Virus record (IMG/VR): IMGVR_UViG_3300003690_002946
Location: 1-57,482 of that record
Source: a virus
Strand: one strand, 5' to 3'
Length of the DNA stretch: 57,482 bases
Position numbers and translations under genes: made by a program. Under the pieces are notes generated by a model. That model was not told where the DNA came from. It searched no databases and saw only the letters and a program-made list of their open reading frames with translations. Numbering within the stretch: position 1 is the first letter of the stretch; every line of letters starts with the position of its first letter. Positions 22,974 to 32,777 of the stretch are shown piece after piece.

Positions 22974-25278
22974 GGCGAAAGCACCGAAAGCACCACCAAT
23001 AGAATACGTAGAGGGGCTGAACCAGGAGCGGCGGTCCCTGTATCAGTCCAAGCGTTCCCATCGGGCAACCGACCAGGGGAGCGCCCAGTCTGGTGGCATG
23101 TCCCTGCAAGACTTGATCCAGGAGATACAGCTGCGCCGTCAGTTGCGGGTAGACCCGGTGGTGCCCAAGGAATACCGCAAGACTACCAAGATGGTGCGCG
23201 GTGGGCAGGCGCTCTTTGCCGATGCCTGCCAGCGGATTATCTCTGCGCTCACAGCTAACTCTCTCAAGATCAAGGCTATCCCGCTTGATGAGCACACAGG
23301 CCATGATGCCCAGGCCGTGGCAACCAAGAAAGAGGAATGGACCGTTGCGGTACTCCTGGGGCAGGAAGGGTACCGGGGTCGGCTGGACATAGGTGAGACA
23401 TCGTTGTTCCGTGACTGTGTGGACAACATCGTGAATGCGGGCCGTTGCTCGTTTATGCTTACCACGAAAGAGGAACGCTGGTCAGAAAGTGCTGGGTTCC
23501 CCATTAGCGAGAAGGACTACAGCAACGATGACGACGAGGTGCCAAAGCGCCAGCGCCGGAACAAGGGTGAGAAGCTCCGCGATGCACGCAAGGCACACCG
23601 CCGCGCCTACCTCCCGTTTGTGATGGAGCGGCTCGACCCCCTGTCAGCCCATGTGGTGAAGGATAGTGATGGGGTTGAGGACGAAGCGGTGGTGGTGACG
23701 CAGCGACCCTACCGCAAGACTCTGAGCAATGTTGGCTTGCAGCCCAACGGACAGAACATACAGGGCGATGCGCCGTTTATCCCTGGACCTATGGGCCTCG
23801 GCACGGCATACCCTCCCGATAGCCCTGATGTGGAATGGCCCTCGATTGAGCCAAGCTCGGTTGAGGTGATTACCTACTTTGCCTCAGCCAAACGAGCACA
23901 CCAGATGGGCTGGACTGATGGCAAGAAGGGTGTCTGGGCCTATTATGTAGAAGGCAACATGGTAGATCATGGTCCCCTGGATGGGCCAGCAGACCACCCC
24001 CTGCCCGTCTTTCAGACCATTGGGTTATCCACAGCCATCCTCGACGATGTGGACAGGGCCGTGCCTGTCAGCCTCCACTTTATGGAGCTGGCCGACGAAC
24101 TCGACGAGATTGACACGATGCTGCACCACCTGGCCCGGCAGTTCGCGTTCCCGCTCTTGCTTGAGGAGGATGCGGGCAGTGGTGGGTTTGGCGCCACAGG
24201 CCTCCAGGGAGACATTCTCAATACCCCTGAGAGCGTGCAGCAGAATGATCGGCAGGTACAAGGCAAGTCCCAGCGGATTGTTCCTGGTGGGTTCTACGAG
24301 GTGCCACCTGGCCGTACCTGGCGCTACCTCAGCCCCTCATCAGAGAGCCAGGCGATTATCCGTGACCTGCGAGAGTCCATACGAGAGAAGATGGACCTGG
24401 TGGCTATCCCCTCGGTCTTCCGTGGAGCTGGTGGTCCATCACAGGCTGGCTATGCCATTGCTCAACTGACGATTATGGCGCGGTCCCTGTACGATCCGGT
24501 GATTGACAACTGGACGGCAACGATACGCAAGGCTGTGCAGTATCTGTGGTGGCAAGTCTGGGCCAAGTTCTCTGATGGTATCCCAGCCTACTTCTGGGGC
24601 GATGACCAGCGGGAACAGCCATCGAAGTGGCTTACGCTTACGCCCAAGGACATTGCACCGGATGGTGACGGCAAGGCGGGGAGTGGCACACCCTTCCTTG
24701 CTTGCACCATACAAGGCGACCCCATGCTGCCCATTGACGAGGCCCAGCTCGAACGTCGGGGCATTGATGCGGTAGCGTCCAGGATGGTGGACCGCCAGCA
24801 GGCACAAGAGAAATACTTTAATGATCCCAGCCCGGAGCGCACACAGGCTGCAATTATGGCGGACTCGGTGATGGAAGACCCCCTCACGGTGGCGCTGATT
24901 ACCATCCGTGAGCAGGTGAGAGCGGGCTTGCTTGCCCCGAAGCTGGCACCAATGTTCCTGGCCAGCAAGCTCGGCATTGACCCAGAGATAGCAGCGCAGC
25001 AGATGGCCTTCATTGGGATTGAAGCGGAACAAGAAGAGCCTCCTGGTCCTGAAGGGCAAGGGCTGCCACCACCGGGCGTGCCGGGACCACCTGGTCGGGC
25101 ACAAGCATCACCGGAGTCTGAGGAGTCGAGCATGGCACCGCCTGTGCCAGCTCCACCGCCAACGATGCCTGGCCCTGGCCCAGGCCCTTCTGAAGGGCCT
25201 GGGGCACCAATGAACACTGGAGGGGCCATGCAGCAGCAGCCTACTACCGCATCTCAGGTAGCGATGGCAGGACGATGA
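22966..25278 (+). CDS. Portal protein
   Basis: 770 aa, starting 8 bases inside the terminase gene. Position directly after TerL and the pattern of mid-protein helices (MELADELDEIDTMLHHLARQ; SVFRGAGGPSQAGYAIAQLT) fit phage portals, which form the 12-subunit channel for DNA entry and exit. The C-terminal 100 residues are rich in P, G and Q (EEPPGPEGQGLPPPGVPGPP), probably disordered. The assignment rests on context and size more than on a single motif. Confidence 0.8.
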   Translation: MPKAKAPKAPPIEYVEGLNQERRSLYQSKRSHRATDQGSAQSGGMSLQDLIQEIQLRRQLRVDPVVPKEYRKTTKMVRGGQALFADACQRIISALTANSLKIKAIPLDEHTGHDAQAVATKKEEWTVAVLLGQEGYRGRLDIGETSLFRDCVDNIVNAGRCSFMLTTKEERWSESAGFPISEKDYSNDDDEVPKRQRRNKGEKLRDARKAHRRAYLPFVMERLDPLSAHVVKDSDGVEDEAVVVTQRPYRKTLSNVGLQPNGQNIQGDAPFIPGPMGLGTAYPPDSPDVEWPSIEPSSVEVITYFASAKRAHQMGWTDGKKGVWAYYVEGNMVDHGPLDGPADHPLPVFQTIGLSTAILDDVDRAVPVSLHFMELADELDEIDTMLHHLARQFAFPLLLEEDAGSGGFGATGLQGDILNTPESVQQNDRQVQGKSQRIVPGGFYEVPPGRTWRYLSPSSESQAIIRDLRESIREKMDLVAIPSVFRGAGGPSQAGYAIAQLTIMARSLYDPVIDNWTATIRKAVQYLWWQVWAKFSDGIPAYFWGDDQREQPSKWLTLTPKDIAPDGDGKAGSGTPFLACTIQGDPMLPIDEAQLERRGIDAVASRMVDRQQAQEKYFNDPSPERTQAAIMADSVMEDPLTVALITIREQVRAGLLAPKLAPMFLASKLGIDPEIAAQQMAFIGIEAEQEEPPGPEGQGLPPPGVPGPPGRAQASPESEESSMAPPVPAPPPTMPGPGPGPSEGPGAPMNTGGAMQQQPTTASQVAMAGR

Positions 25279-25514
25279 CGGTAAGAATGAGAGCTATCCC
25301 AACAGACTACATTGGCCAGGATGCGCCTCAAAAGAACTGGGGTATGCGGGATGGCAAGCTGATGGGCCGCACAGAGCTTTCCACTGGACGGACAACAGCG
25401 GTTGCAACCCTGCGGGCTGATGGGACGGTACAGGTACGAGTAGAGCGTGGGCCAGAGACGTTGCTAACGTGGCAGTACGATACTAAGGAGAAGGTAGATG
25501 GCAGCACGAGCTGA
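25275..25514 (+). CDS. Small hypothetical protein
   Basis: 79 aa with ATGA overlap on the portal gene. Beta-rich (TTAVATLRADGTVQVRVERG), like small head or head-completion proteins, but no family is recognised. Overlaps the next gene by 17 bases. Confidence 0.55.
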   Translation: MTVRMRAIPTDYIGQDAPQKNWGMRDGKLMGRTELSTGRTTAVATLRADGTVQVRVERGPETLLTWQYDTKEKVDGSTS

Positions 25515-25737
25515 CTTTGAGGCGGAGCTGGACGAACTGTTCCAGGACGATCCGAGAGGCGCACTCACTGCCCTGGTGGAGGTGTTGCGCCATACCCTGC
25601 CAGTCTTCAATGACCGCGAGGTTCTGGAAACCTACAAGAAGCAACAGGGTGTCAAGGCACAGGCGCCCGTAGACGTCAGCCGTGAGCCGATCAACTATAG
25701 TCCTCGCGTGGCAGGTTACTGGACTACTATAGAGTAG
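25498..25737 (+). CDS. Small acidic helical protein
   Basis: 79 aa, AAGGAGAAGGTAG just before ATG 25498. The N-terminal 30 residues are a negatively charged helix (DFEAELDELFQDDPRGALTA). The rest is mixed. No family recognised. Could be a small head or scaffold helper. Confidence 0.55.
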   Translation: MAARADFEAELDELFQDDPRGALTALVEVLRHTLPVFNDREVLETYKKQQGVKAQAPVDVSREPINYSPRVAGYWTTIE

Positions 25738-25741
25738 GGTA

Positions 25742-26032
25742 ATGCCTAAGAGCCTAAATAGAGCCTTGACATCGCGCACGGGACGGGTGAGCAAGCTGGT
25801 GCAGACCCGCTTGACAAGCATCCGGGATAGGCTGGATCATATCAGTGCTGGCGACCCTCCCTTTGGAGGCAAGATCATCACCCAGCGAGCGTTCAGGGAT
25901 GGTTTGCTGGACACGTCAATCCAGAACGAGATTGCAGCCAAGCTGCCCTATGCCCAGGAACGTGAGATCAAGCGGTTGCAGAAAGATGTGCGTGCTGCCA
26001 TGAATGAGGCAGATGATGATCCTCTCCAATAG
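25742..26032 (+). CDS. Small helical hypothetical protein
   Basis: 96 aa. Basic N-terminus (LNRALTSRTGRVSKLVQTRL) and charged helical C-terminus (AQEREIKRLQKDVRAAMNEA). Starts four bases after the previous stop. Overlaps the giant gene by 29 bases. No family recognised. Confidence 0.5.
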   Translation: MPKSLNRALTSRTGRVSKLVQTRLTSIRDRLDHISAGDPPFGGKIITQRAFRDGLLDTSIQNEIAAKLPYAQEREIKRLQKDVRAAMNEADDDPLQ

Positions 26033-29000
26033 CTTCTTTCGTCGTCAGGCTACCCCGCGTGCCGCGCGGTCGGCTCAGGGCGTGGGTGATGCCCTGGGTG
26101 CCAAGAAGCGGCTGGAGCGCATGGCCCTGGAAGCCAATGATGCTGCGTTCTTTGACCTGGAGCGGGTACAGACAAAGCTCCAGGCAGCAACGGACAAGGC
26201 TAACGTGGCCGCAGTGACGGGACTTGACGACATCAAGGCCTTCCTGACCCGGCAGTCCGAGGAGGCCGATGCGGCGATGGGTGCTGGTAGCTATACGCCC
26301 GTAGCGCCTGACCAAGCAGTCCCCTTGCCTCCCGTAAACCCACCCAGCCAACCTGTCGTACCCGAACTACCTGCGCCGCAACTTGGTGCTGCGGCGCAAG
26401 TGCCAGCCGTAGCAGAAGCACCATTGGTAGCGGAACCGCAGCTTGGTGCCACCCCATCACAACCTGGCGTTCCTGGGCCTGTGGTCACGATGCCACCTGC
26501 CCAGGAAGCGCCTCGCGGCGAGTCGGTTATCTGGCCAATCAAGGGCCAGACTCGCGAGCAGGCCAGGATCACCACACCGTTTGGTGGCGAACAAATCACG
26601 ACGGCTGGGTATAGCGGCCTGCCAGACAAGAACTTGGGCGTGGACATCGCAGCTCCAATGGGCACCGCCATTATCAGCCCCGTGACGGGGACTATCGAGC
26701 TTGCGGGTGATGCGAAAGACATAGGGCTGCATCCAGGCTATGGCCTGACCATTATGGTACGGGCCAAGGATGGTAGCAAGTGGCGGTTCTCGCATCTGAG
26801 CCGGATTGATACCGCGTCAGGAGAGGCCGTCAGCGCGGGCATGTCCCTGGGTGCCACTGGACAGTCAGGCAATGCCACGGGACCGCACCTTGACCTGGAA
26901 TACTACACGGCGGAGGGGGAGATCACCGACCCCCTCCCGCTCTTCACGACAGCACCCGTTGCGTCCTTACCCAGCGCATCCGGTGCTACCACAACCCCCA
27001 CGCTCCCCGGCTCCGGGGAGGTTATATCTCCTTTCCTCCCCGGGGTAGACATTCCTGAGCAACCAGCAGCCAGTCGGGTTACTGCCGAGCCTGCCCCTGA
27101 TCTCCGGCAACAGGCTCAGGTAGGCGCCTTTGGTGGGGAGGCCAATCTTGGCCTTGTCGAGCAGCAACAGGCTCGTGATGCGGAGCGAGTGCGCCAGCAG
27201 CAGGCAGCCGCAGCCAAAGCGTGGTTGGGCCGAGCACTCCAGCGACCATCAGCCGAGGCGGTTGCAGCAGGACAAGAAGCCATCACTGGTGGAGTTCGAG
27301 TCAGTCTCCCTTGGATGGAAGGGGATATAGCCTTTGGTGGTGAAGGCGACGTAGAAGCTAGTCCCGCAGTGCGTCTGAGTCAGGAACGCATCCAACGCCT
27401 GCTACCCGATATTCAGCGTGACTGGGCCAAGAAAGACTGGCGTACACTGTCGTGGAACTTGTTTCAACTTGCAGTAGAGCCTCTTGATCTACCCTTTGGT
27501 CTGACAGCACAAACACTCATGGGTGATCCTCGGCAGTGGCCAAGTCAGAAAGCCTACGATCAAAACTTGCAGCAACTACAGACTACCTTAGAGATTGTCG
27601 ACGGGGTATTTTCCTTGGGTGTAGCACTCCCAGCTATTGTGCGAGGGGTGAAGGCTATCTCGCCAAAGGTCGCTCGACTGTATGGCCATCTCCGCCGTGG
27701 CGATGAGAATGCGTTGCGTGATCTTGTGACTCGTGCTCGCCAAGCCACCCAAGAAGGTGATGTGCATGAGCAAGTCCAGGCCCTAGCACGCCTGACTGAT
27801 GACGATGTGTCTCAGTTGATGATTGAGGCACGCAGTCTCGATGAGTTGACCGCTGGCCTGCTTGATCGGCTGTGGGACAATGTTCGTCGTGGGCAACGAG
27901 CCAGTGACCCATTAGAGATTGACCGTCTGGCTGATGAGCAGAACCGCATTCAGGCTGCGGTGAATGAACTGGTATCGGGCAAATCGCTGTCGGAGCGCAC
28001 GGTGCAAACGCTTATTGAGCAGAATGTTGGCCCACCTCGGTTGGCTGGAGCGGCAGACACAGAAGCAGGGAAACAGGCACTTCCAGGTCAACAACCAACC
28101 GCTGCTGACTGGACAGCAGAACTTAGGAAGGGCTTTGGCGCGACACGCAAGCCGCCACCAATAGATCCACCTCCTGCACCACCAACAGGTCTACCCCCAC
28201 ACCGTCCTCGTCCGCCCCTCATCAGAGACACAAAGGCTTTAGAGAAAGTCCAAGCGGTAGGTCGAACTCAAGCACCACGCATTACCCTTAAGGAACTAAC
28301 TGATCGTGGTACTGAGAGACTCTTCGATTCCTATTGGCGCTTGAAACGCTTGGAAAGAGCAGCCAGAGCCGTTGATCCAAGAGCACCTGAGCCTTGGAAG
28401 CGAGCGATTGCTTTTGCGGGAACACAAGGAAGAACGCAGATCATCTTGGATAAAGGGCCAGAGAGTTTGGGGGCAATCTTGCGGGGTGCTGGCAAACAGG
28501 GGATCACGACCAACGACATTGACGACTTGATGATTGCCTTGCAAGTCCAGGAATTAGCAGCCCAAGGGTACCGCAATCCTTTGGGTCTCACGGCTATGAC
28601 CGGAGCCGATGCGGTTGAGTTGCTTCGCCAACGCTTAGGGGAACCACAGTTCAAGTTGTTGCGAGACTCGGTGAACCGTATTTACCGCTGGCAGGATCGG
28701 GAATTGCTGGAAGCAACTCGTGGGGGTCTGCTGAGTAGCAACCAGATTACTCGTATCCGTGCAGACAACCAGAATTACTATCCTCATTATGTGTTGGACT
28801 TTGACGCAAAAACTCAGGGCCAAAACGTGAGCCGTGGCAGCAACTTGTTCTCAGTCAACTCATCCGATGTCATGGCGCGAGCAGGCAGCGACCGCGATGT
28901 TGCACGTCCTCTGGAGGCATTGACTCGTCGCGCATACCAACGGTTGGCCCATATTGAGCAGAACCAGGTTGCAACAGATGTCGTTGATTCACTAAAGTTG

Positions 29001-31199
29001 CTCGATGATCCCGACAATCCTGTCCTCGTTATCCCTGATACCGGCACCAATCTAGGTCCAGAGTATGACACGCTCTCGCGGCTTGTGGATGGGAAGAAGG
29101 AAACTTACTGGGTGCCCAAAGGGATTGCGGCTGCCGCAAAGCAACTCGATGCGGAGTCAATGGGCACTGCGATGCGGGTGGTAAGCAAGATCAATCAGGT
29201 TTCCCGTCTGTCGTATACCGGCTTGAACCCAAACTTTATTACCCGGAACCCGGTACGAGATATAATGGATGCATTCTACCGAGAAGGGTTGTTTCCGTTA
29301 GGCTATCACCATCTGCGGGGGTTATTCGGGGCACTTGTCCAAAATGCTGACTGGGAAGAGTATTTCCGCTCTGGAGCCGCAATGGGCGGCTTTCTCGAAT
29401 CATCGGTCAATCCCAAGACCATACGTCAGTTGTCTCAGGGTCGAGTTGCACGGGTACTTGATCCTGGAGAAGTGGGACGACTAGGTATTCCAGGCCGAGT
29501 GATAACCTTTGCGCCAAGCAAGGTCAAGGATTTCCTGATCCATGTCAATACTATCCTGGAGCAAGGCACCAAGATTGGTGTACACCTCCAGAAGAGTGGT
29601 CGCGCTCCTGGACCACGACTACCTGGCCCATTACGGGGAGCCATTGGTGGTCCAGAAGCAGAGACGCCACTTGGCGCAGTTGTTGCATCACGCTTTGGCT
29701 CAGGAGTAGATTTTGGGAATGGTGGTTCTCTTGTTAAGTCGCTGAATCCATTGAGCCTATTCCTGAATGCCCAGGTCCAAGGCTCATACAATGTAATTGA
29801 ACCGCTAACACAACGAGGTGGTCCAGAACGAGCACGAGCCTTATTTCGTTTAGGCTTGTTGGCATCCGCAGCATCAGCCGTTTATTATCATAACCGACAA
29901 TTTGTTCGTGAAGATGGACAGCCTTGGTACAATGATATTCCACTCCATGAGCGCATGGGAAACATTATTTTGATGTTTGGGACCACGATTGATGAAAGTG
30001 GCCGTGAAATCCCGCACTATGCCCGTTTAGCAAAAGGCGAAGCAGTGCGAATTGCCTGGAATCTGATTGAGCATGGACTGAAATGGGCTGATGGCTCGCA
30101 ACAAGCTGGGGTTGCAGAAGCACTGTTGCAATGGGGACGTGGCTCTGCTCCACTCGCTGAAGGTAATCCACTTCCACCATTTATCTCAGCACCAATGGAG
30201 TTGGCGTCTAACTATGACACCTTCCGTGGGATGCCTATTGAGTCTGCTCGTGTAAGAACTCTTCCGGTTAATCAGCGTGTATATGCCAGCACAACGGAGC
30301 CAGCGATTTCCATTGCCCAACTTCCTGTGATTAGAGGGCGTCTATCCCCAATCCAGATTGATTGGATTATTAACCGGATGCATGGTGACACAGGCCGCAC
30401 AGCTATGCGGTCCCTCGAAGCTGCGGGACGGGAAGCAGGGGTGTATGCTCCGGCAACACGGGAACCATCAGCAGAGATAGCTCGTAGTCGCATTCCCGTC
30501 TTGGGCGGCATCTACGCTGCGAGTGGTGGCTATATTGATGAACTGACTCGCCGCGAGCAAGAACAGACACGCGAAGCCGCAGTGATTGCTGCGCTACTGA
30601 CGCGTGAACAGAGTTCTACATTTCAAGCGCTCAGTCCCAGTGCTCAATTAACAGACAAAGTACGTCTTGCCACTTACATAGATGCTCAGGTAGCGGCACT
30701 ACTTGATCCTACATATAGTCCTACTGAACGAATAGAAGGTCTGCGAAAATATAGTGGGAGCAAGTCGGCACGTGAAGACTTGGAGAATGATCGTCTTATC
30801 AATCGTTATAATGCGTGGAGTGGAGGGCGAGGCCCAAAACCAAGTCGGCAAGACCGCGTGCGAGCCTTACGAGCACAAGCCTTTCTGAACCCTCGGTGGG
30901 TAATCCAGGACAAGCAGACTATCAAGGAATATGGCAGAATTGCCCGCAGCGCCATTACTCAAGCGTTGCAGGAGAATGAGTTAGCGCCAGGCGTGCGTCG
31001 TGATGTCGAAGACGCATTACGTGATGGTGAACGCCAGCCTGGGGACCGTGGCCTTGCTATCTTAGGAGGAACACCAACTCCAGGAGGGCTAGAAGGGCGA
31101 CCTGGGGATCGAGGGTACGCTATCTTGGAAGGCACACCAACTCCAAGAGGGATAGAAGGGCGGCCTGGGGACCGAGGGTACGCAATCTTGGGACGATAG
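26004..31199 (+). CDS. Giant virion protein with M23 peptidase, ejection-protein-like
   Basis: 1731 aa. An M23 (LytM/LasA-like) peptidase domain occupies about 185-315, with NLGVDIAAPMGTAI, HLSRIDTASGEAV and GNATGPHLDLEYY as zinc ligand and catalytic regions; these cut peptidoglycan cross-links. The middle is helical with DVHEQVQALARLTDDDVSQL, and residues about 1050-1450 (LSYTGLNPNFITRNPVRDIM; NPLSLFLNAQVQGSYN) resemble the large polyvalent-protein domain of internal virion proteins. The C-terminus holds three GRPGDRGYAIL repeats. A virion protein that opens the cell wall and enters with DNA, like T7 gp16, fits. Bases about 27300-30950 are AT-richer than the neighbouring genes. Confidence 0.75.
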   Translation: MRQMMILSNSFFRRQATPRAARSAQGVGDALGAKKRLERMALEANDAAFFDLERVQTKLQAATDKANVAAVTGLDDIKAFLTRQSEEADAAMGAGSYTPVAPDQAVPLPPVNPPSQPVVPELPAPQLGAAAQVPAVAEAPLVAEPQLGATPSQPGVPGPVVTMPPAQEAPRGESVIWPIKGQTREQARITTPFGGEQITTAGYSGLPDKNLGVDIAAPMGTAIISPVTGTIELAGDAKDIGLHPGYGLTIMVRAKDGSKWRFSHLSRIDTASGEAVSAGMSLGATGQSGNATGPHLDLEYYTAEGEITDPLPLFTTAPVASLPSASGATTTPTLPGSGEVISPFLPGVDIPEQPAASRVTAEPAPDLRQQAQVGAFGGEANLGLVEQQQARDAERVRQQQAAAAKAWLGRALQRPSAEAVAAGQEAITGGVRVSLPWMEGDIAFGGEGDVEASPAVRLSQERIQRLLPDIQRDWAKKDWRTLSWNLFQLAVEPLDLPFGLTAQTLMGDPRQWPSQKAYDQNLQQLQTTLEIVDGVFSLGVALPAIVRGVKAISPKVARLYGHLRRGDENALRDLVTRARQATQEGDVHEQVQALARLTDDDVSQLMIEARSLDELTAGLLDRLWDNVRRGQRASDPLEIDRLADEQNRIQAAVNELVSGKSLSERTVQTLIEQNVGPPRLAGAADTEAGKQALPGQQPTAADWTAELRKGFGATRKPPPIDPPPAPPTGLPPHRPRPPLIRDTKALEKVQAVGRTQAPRITLKELTDRGTERLFDSYWRLKRLERAARAVDPRAPEPWKRAIAFAGTQGRTQIILDKGPESLGAILRGAGKQGITTNDIDDLMIALQVQELAAQGYRNPLGLTAMTGADAVELLRQRLGEPQFKLLRDSVNRIYRWQDRELLEATRGGLLSSNQITRIRADNQNYYPHYVLDFDAKTQGQNVSRGSNLFSVNSSDVMARAGSDRDVARPLEALTRRAYQRLAHIEQNQVATDVVDSLKLLDDPDNPVLVIPDTGTNLGPEYDTLSRLVDGKKETYWVPKGIAAAAKQLDAESMGTAMRVVSKINQVSRLSYTGLNPNFITRNPVRDIMDAFYREGLFPLGYHHLRGLFGALVQNADWEEYFRSGAAMGGFLESSVNPKTIRQLSQGRVARVLDPGEVGRLGIPGRVITFAPSKVKDFLIHVNTILEQGTKIGVHLQKSGRAPGPRLPGPLRGAIGGPEAETPLGAVVASRFGSGVDFGNGGSLVKSLNPLSLFLNAQVQGSYNVIEPLTQRGGPERARALFRLGLLASAASAVYYHNRQFVREDGQPWYNDIPLHERMGNIILMFGTTIDESGREIPHYARLAKGEAVRIAWNLIEHGLKWADGSQQAGVAEALLQWGRGSAPLAEGNPLPPFISAPMELASNYDTFRGMPIESARVRTLPVNQRVYASTTEPAISIAQLPVIRGRLSPIQIDWIINRMHGDTGRTAMRSLEAAGREAGVYAPATREPSAEIARSRIPVLGGIYAASGGYIDELTRREQEQTREAAVIAALLTREQSSTFQALSPSAQLTDKVRLATYIDAQVAALLDPTYSPTERIEGLRKYSGSKSAREDLENDRLINRYNAWSGGRGPKPSRQDRVRALRAQAFLNPRWVIQDKQTIKEYGRIARSAITQALQENELAPGVRRDVEDALRDGERQPGDRGLAILGGTPTPGGLEGRPGDRGYAILEGTPTPRGIEGRPGDRGYAILGR
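31039..31196 (+). repeat. Imperfect tandem repeat, about 60 bases, at the end of the giant gene
   Basis: Two and a half copies of a unit beginning CCTGGGGA(C/T)CG and encoding PGDRG(L/Y)AIL followed by (G/E)GTPTP.G(L/I)EGR. The last copy is cut by the stop codon. Confidence 0.8.
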
Positions 31200-31213
31200 T
31201 AGGGAGAGAGTTA

Positions 31214-32767
31214 ATGGCACTTACACCAGACCAGGTTAAGCAGTTACAGCAATTACGGCAGGAGGATCCTGCTGAATATAGTGCCATGCTGACAAGGATG
31301 TCTGAAGATGGCGACCCGCAGTTTTTGGAGATCGTGAAACAGATAGGGGATGCACCTGTACGAGAGGGGACGATTGAGGGAGCAAGAGATAATGGCGTTC
31401 TCACTCCTCCTCCAGCAATTGTGGATGGTGATAGCCCCCAACTAAAGTTAGCCAAGCAACAAGCTGCCACAGCGTTCGAGGCGGCTCGTCGGGCGTTACA
31501 AGCGCAAGAGGAATTGTTTGCTGGAGAGGGCGAGCTTGATCCCTTCACGGCCTTCAATGTGCAGCAAGCATTCGCGTCTTATGCTCAGGCGCTAGGTGCA
31601 GTGCGGAGTGAAATCCGTTCGCCCGAGGAAAAGCGCGAGTTAAAACTGAAGATTGAACTGTTGGAGCAGCGGGTAGCAGCAGGACAACAGCCAGGTTTAC
31701 CACAAGAGACTGACGCACAAAGGGAGTTGCGGGAAGCTCAAGCTGGTGAGGCTGTAGCCAGAACAGGTGAGATCGAAGCGGGCTTGGAAGCAAAACTGGC
31801 ACGACAGAAGATACTTGCCAAGTTTAGCAAGGATTATAACGAACGACTCCAGGCATTGCAGGGCATCTCTGGGGAAGAGCTGGCCACAGCCTTGGATGCC
31901 TTGCGTCTGGAGTTTTCGGGCTTACTGGAAGACCCAGAGATGTTCATCAAGACGGTTGACTCCCTGATCGAGCGCGAGATAACCAAGCGTAAGGATGCTG
32001 CCGAGCGTGCACGGACGACCACAGGTGCAGAGACCGAGCGGCTGGGGGTTGCCCAGCGTGCGGTTCAGGAATACTTTGGTGGGTTTGGCGCGGCCACTGA
32101 CATGCAGGTTGGTGCCTTGAGGGGTCTTACACAAGGGATTGGCAAGGAGCGCACAGCCCAGATGCTAGGCGTGCAGCCGAATAACCCAGCGGTGTTTGCC
32201 CTGGGCAAGCTGATAAAGGAGCTGGGCAAGGGCGCGGATGAAGGGGTTTCCCCAGAGGCCACGCAACCTGCTGCCGTGTCTGCCCAGCCTGCTGTCGCGG
32301 GTACTGATCCTGCTGCTGCGGCTGAGGCTGATGGGTTCTTTGGGTTAGGCCCCGGTCAGAACATTCAACCAGATAGGATGACCCAGCCCCCCGCTGATGG
32401 GTTCTTTGGGCTAGGCCCCGGTCAGAACATTCAACCAGATAGGATGACCCCTGCCAACTCATCACAACCTGGCGTTCCTGGGCCTGTGGGCCCTATGCGA
32501 GACGTCAGTTCCAACCTGGCTCGTGGTGGGGGCAAGCCTCCTGAAGATGAGGACAAGATTACTATCGAGCGCAAGCCTGCTGGTGGTGGCACCGAGAAGT
32601 GGACCTATAATAAGAAGACTCCTGGTGGTGCTCGTGGTGGTGGCAACCCCTTCATGGGCATGTTCCCGCAGGCGGGTGCCGAGCAGCCGCCAATGGCTCC
32701 CAAGGATGGCTTGCGCCAGTTGTTGAAGCTGATTGATGACAAGCGTACTCCCTCGATAGTGGCATAG
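31214..32767 (+). CDS. Coiled-coil structural protein with repeats
   Basis: 517 aa, AGGGAGAGAG before ATG. The first 330 residues are helical and charged (LKIELLEQRVAAGQQPG, AQRELREAQAGEAVARTGEI), consistent with a coiled-coil virion or scaffold protein. Residues about 370-420 hold two identical copies of ADGFFGLGPGQNIQPDRMT, and the tail is Gly-rich (ARGGGKPPEDED, GGARGGGNPFMG). SQPGVPGPV repeats a sequence of the giant gene. No family recognised. Position between the peptidase and the fibre-like protein suggests a virion role. Confidence 0.55.
   Translation: MALTPDQVKQLQQLRQEDPAEYSAMLTRMSEDGDPQFLEIVKQIGDAPVREGTIEGARDNGVLTPPPAIVDGDSPQLKLAKQQAATAFEAARRALQAQEELFAGEGELDPFTAFNVQQAFASYAQALGAVRSEIRSPEEKRELKLKIELLEQRVAAGQQPGLPQETDAQRELREAQAGEAVARTGEIEAGLEAKLARQKILAKFSKDYNERLQALQGISGEELATALDALRLEFSGLLEDPEMFIKTVDSLIEREITKRKDAAERARTTTGAETERLGVAQRAVQEYFGGFGAATDMQVGALRGLTQGIGKERTAQMLGVQPNNPAVFALGKLIKELGKGADEGVSPEATQPAAVSAQPAVAGTDPAAAAEADGFFGLGPGQNIQPDRMTQPPADGFFGLGPGQNIQPDRMTPANSSQPGVPGPVGPMRDVSSNLARGGGKPPEDEDKITIERKPAGGGTEKWTYNKKTPGGARGGGNPFMGMFPQAGAEQPPMAPKDGLRQLLKLIDDKRTPSIVA
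32333..32450 (+). repeat. Direct repeat of about 60 bases
   Basis: Two near-identical units separated by CAGCCCCC, each encoding GFFGLGPGQNIQPDRMT. Units start at 32333 and 32398; apart from one T/C change they look identical. Confidence 0.8.
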
Positions 32768-32777
32768 GAGACGGACG

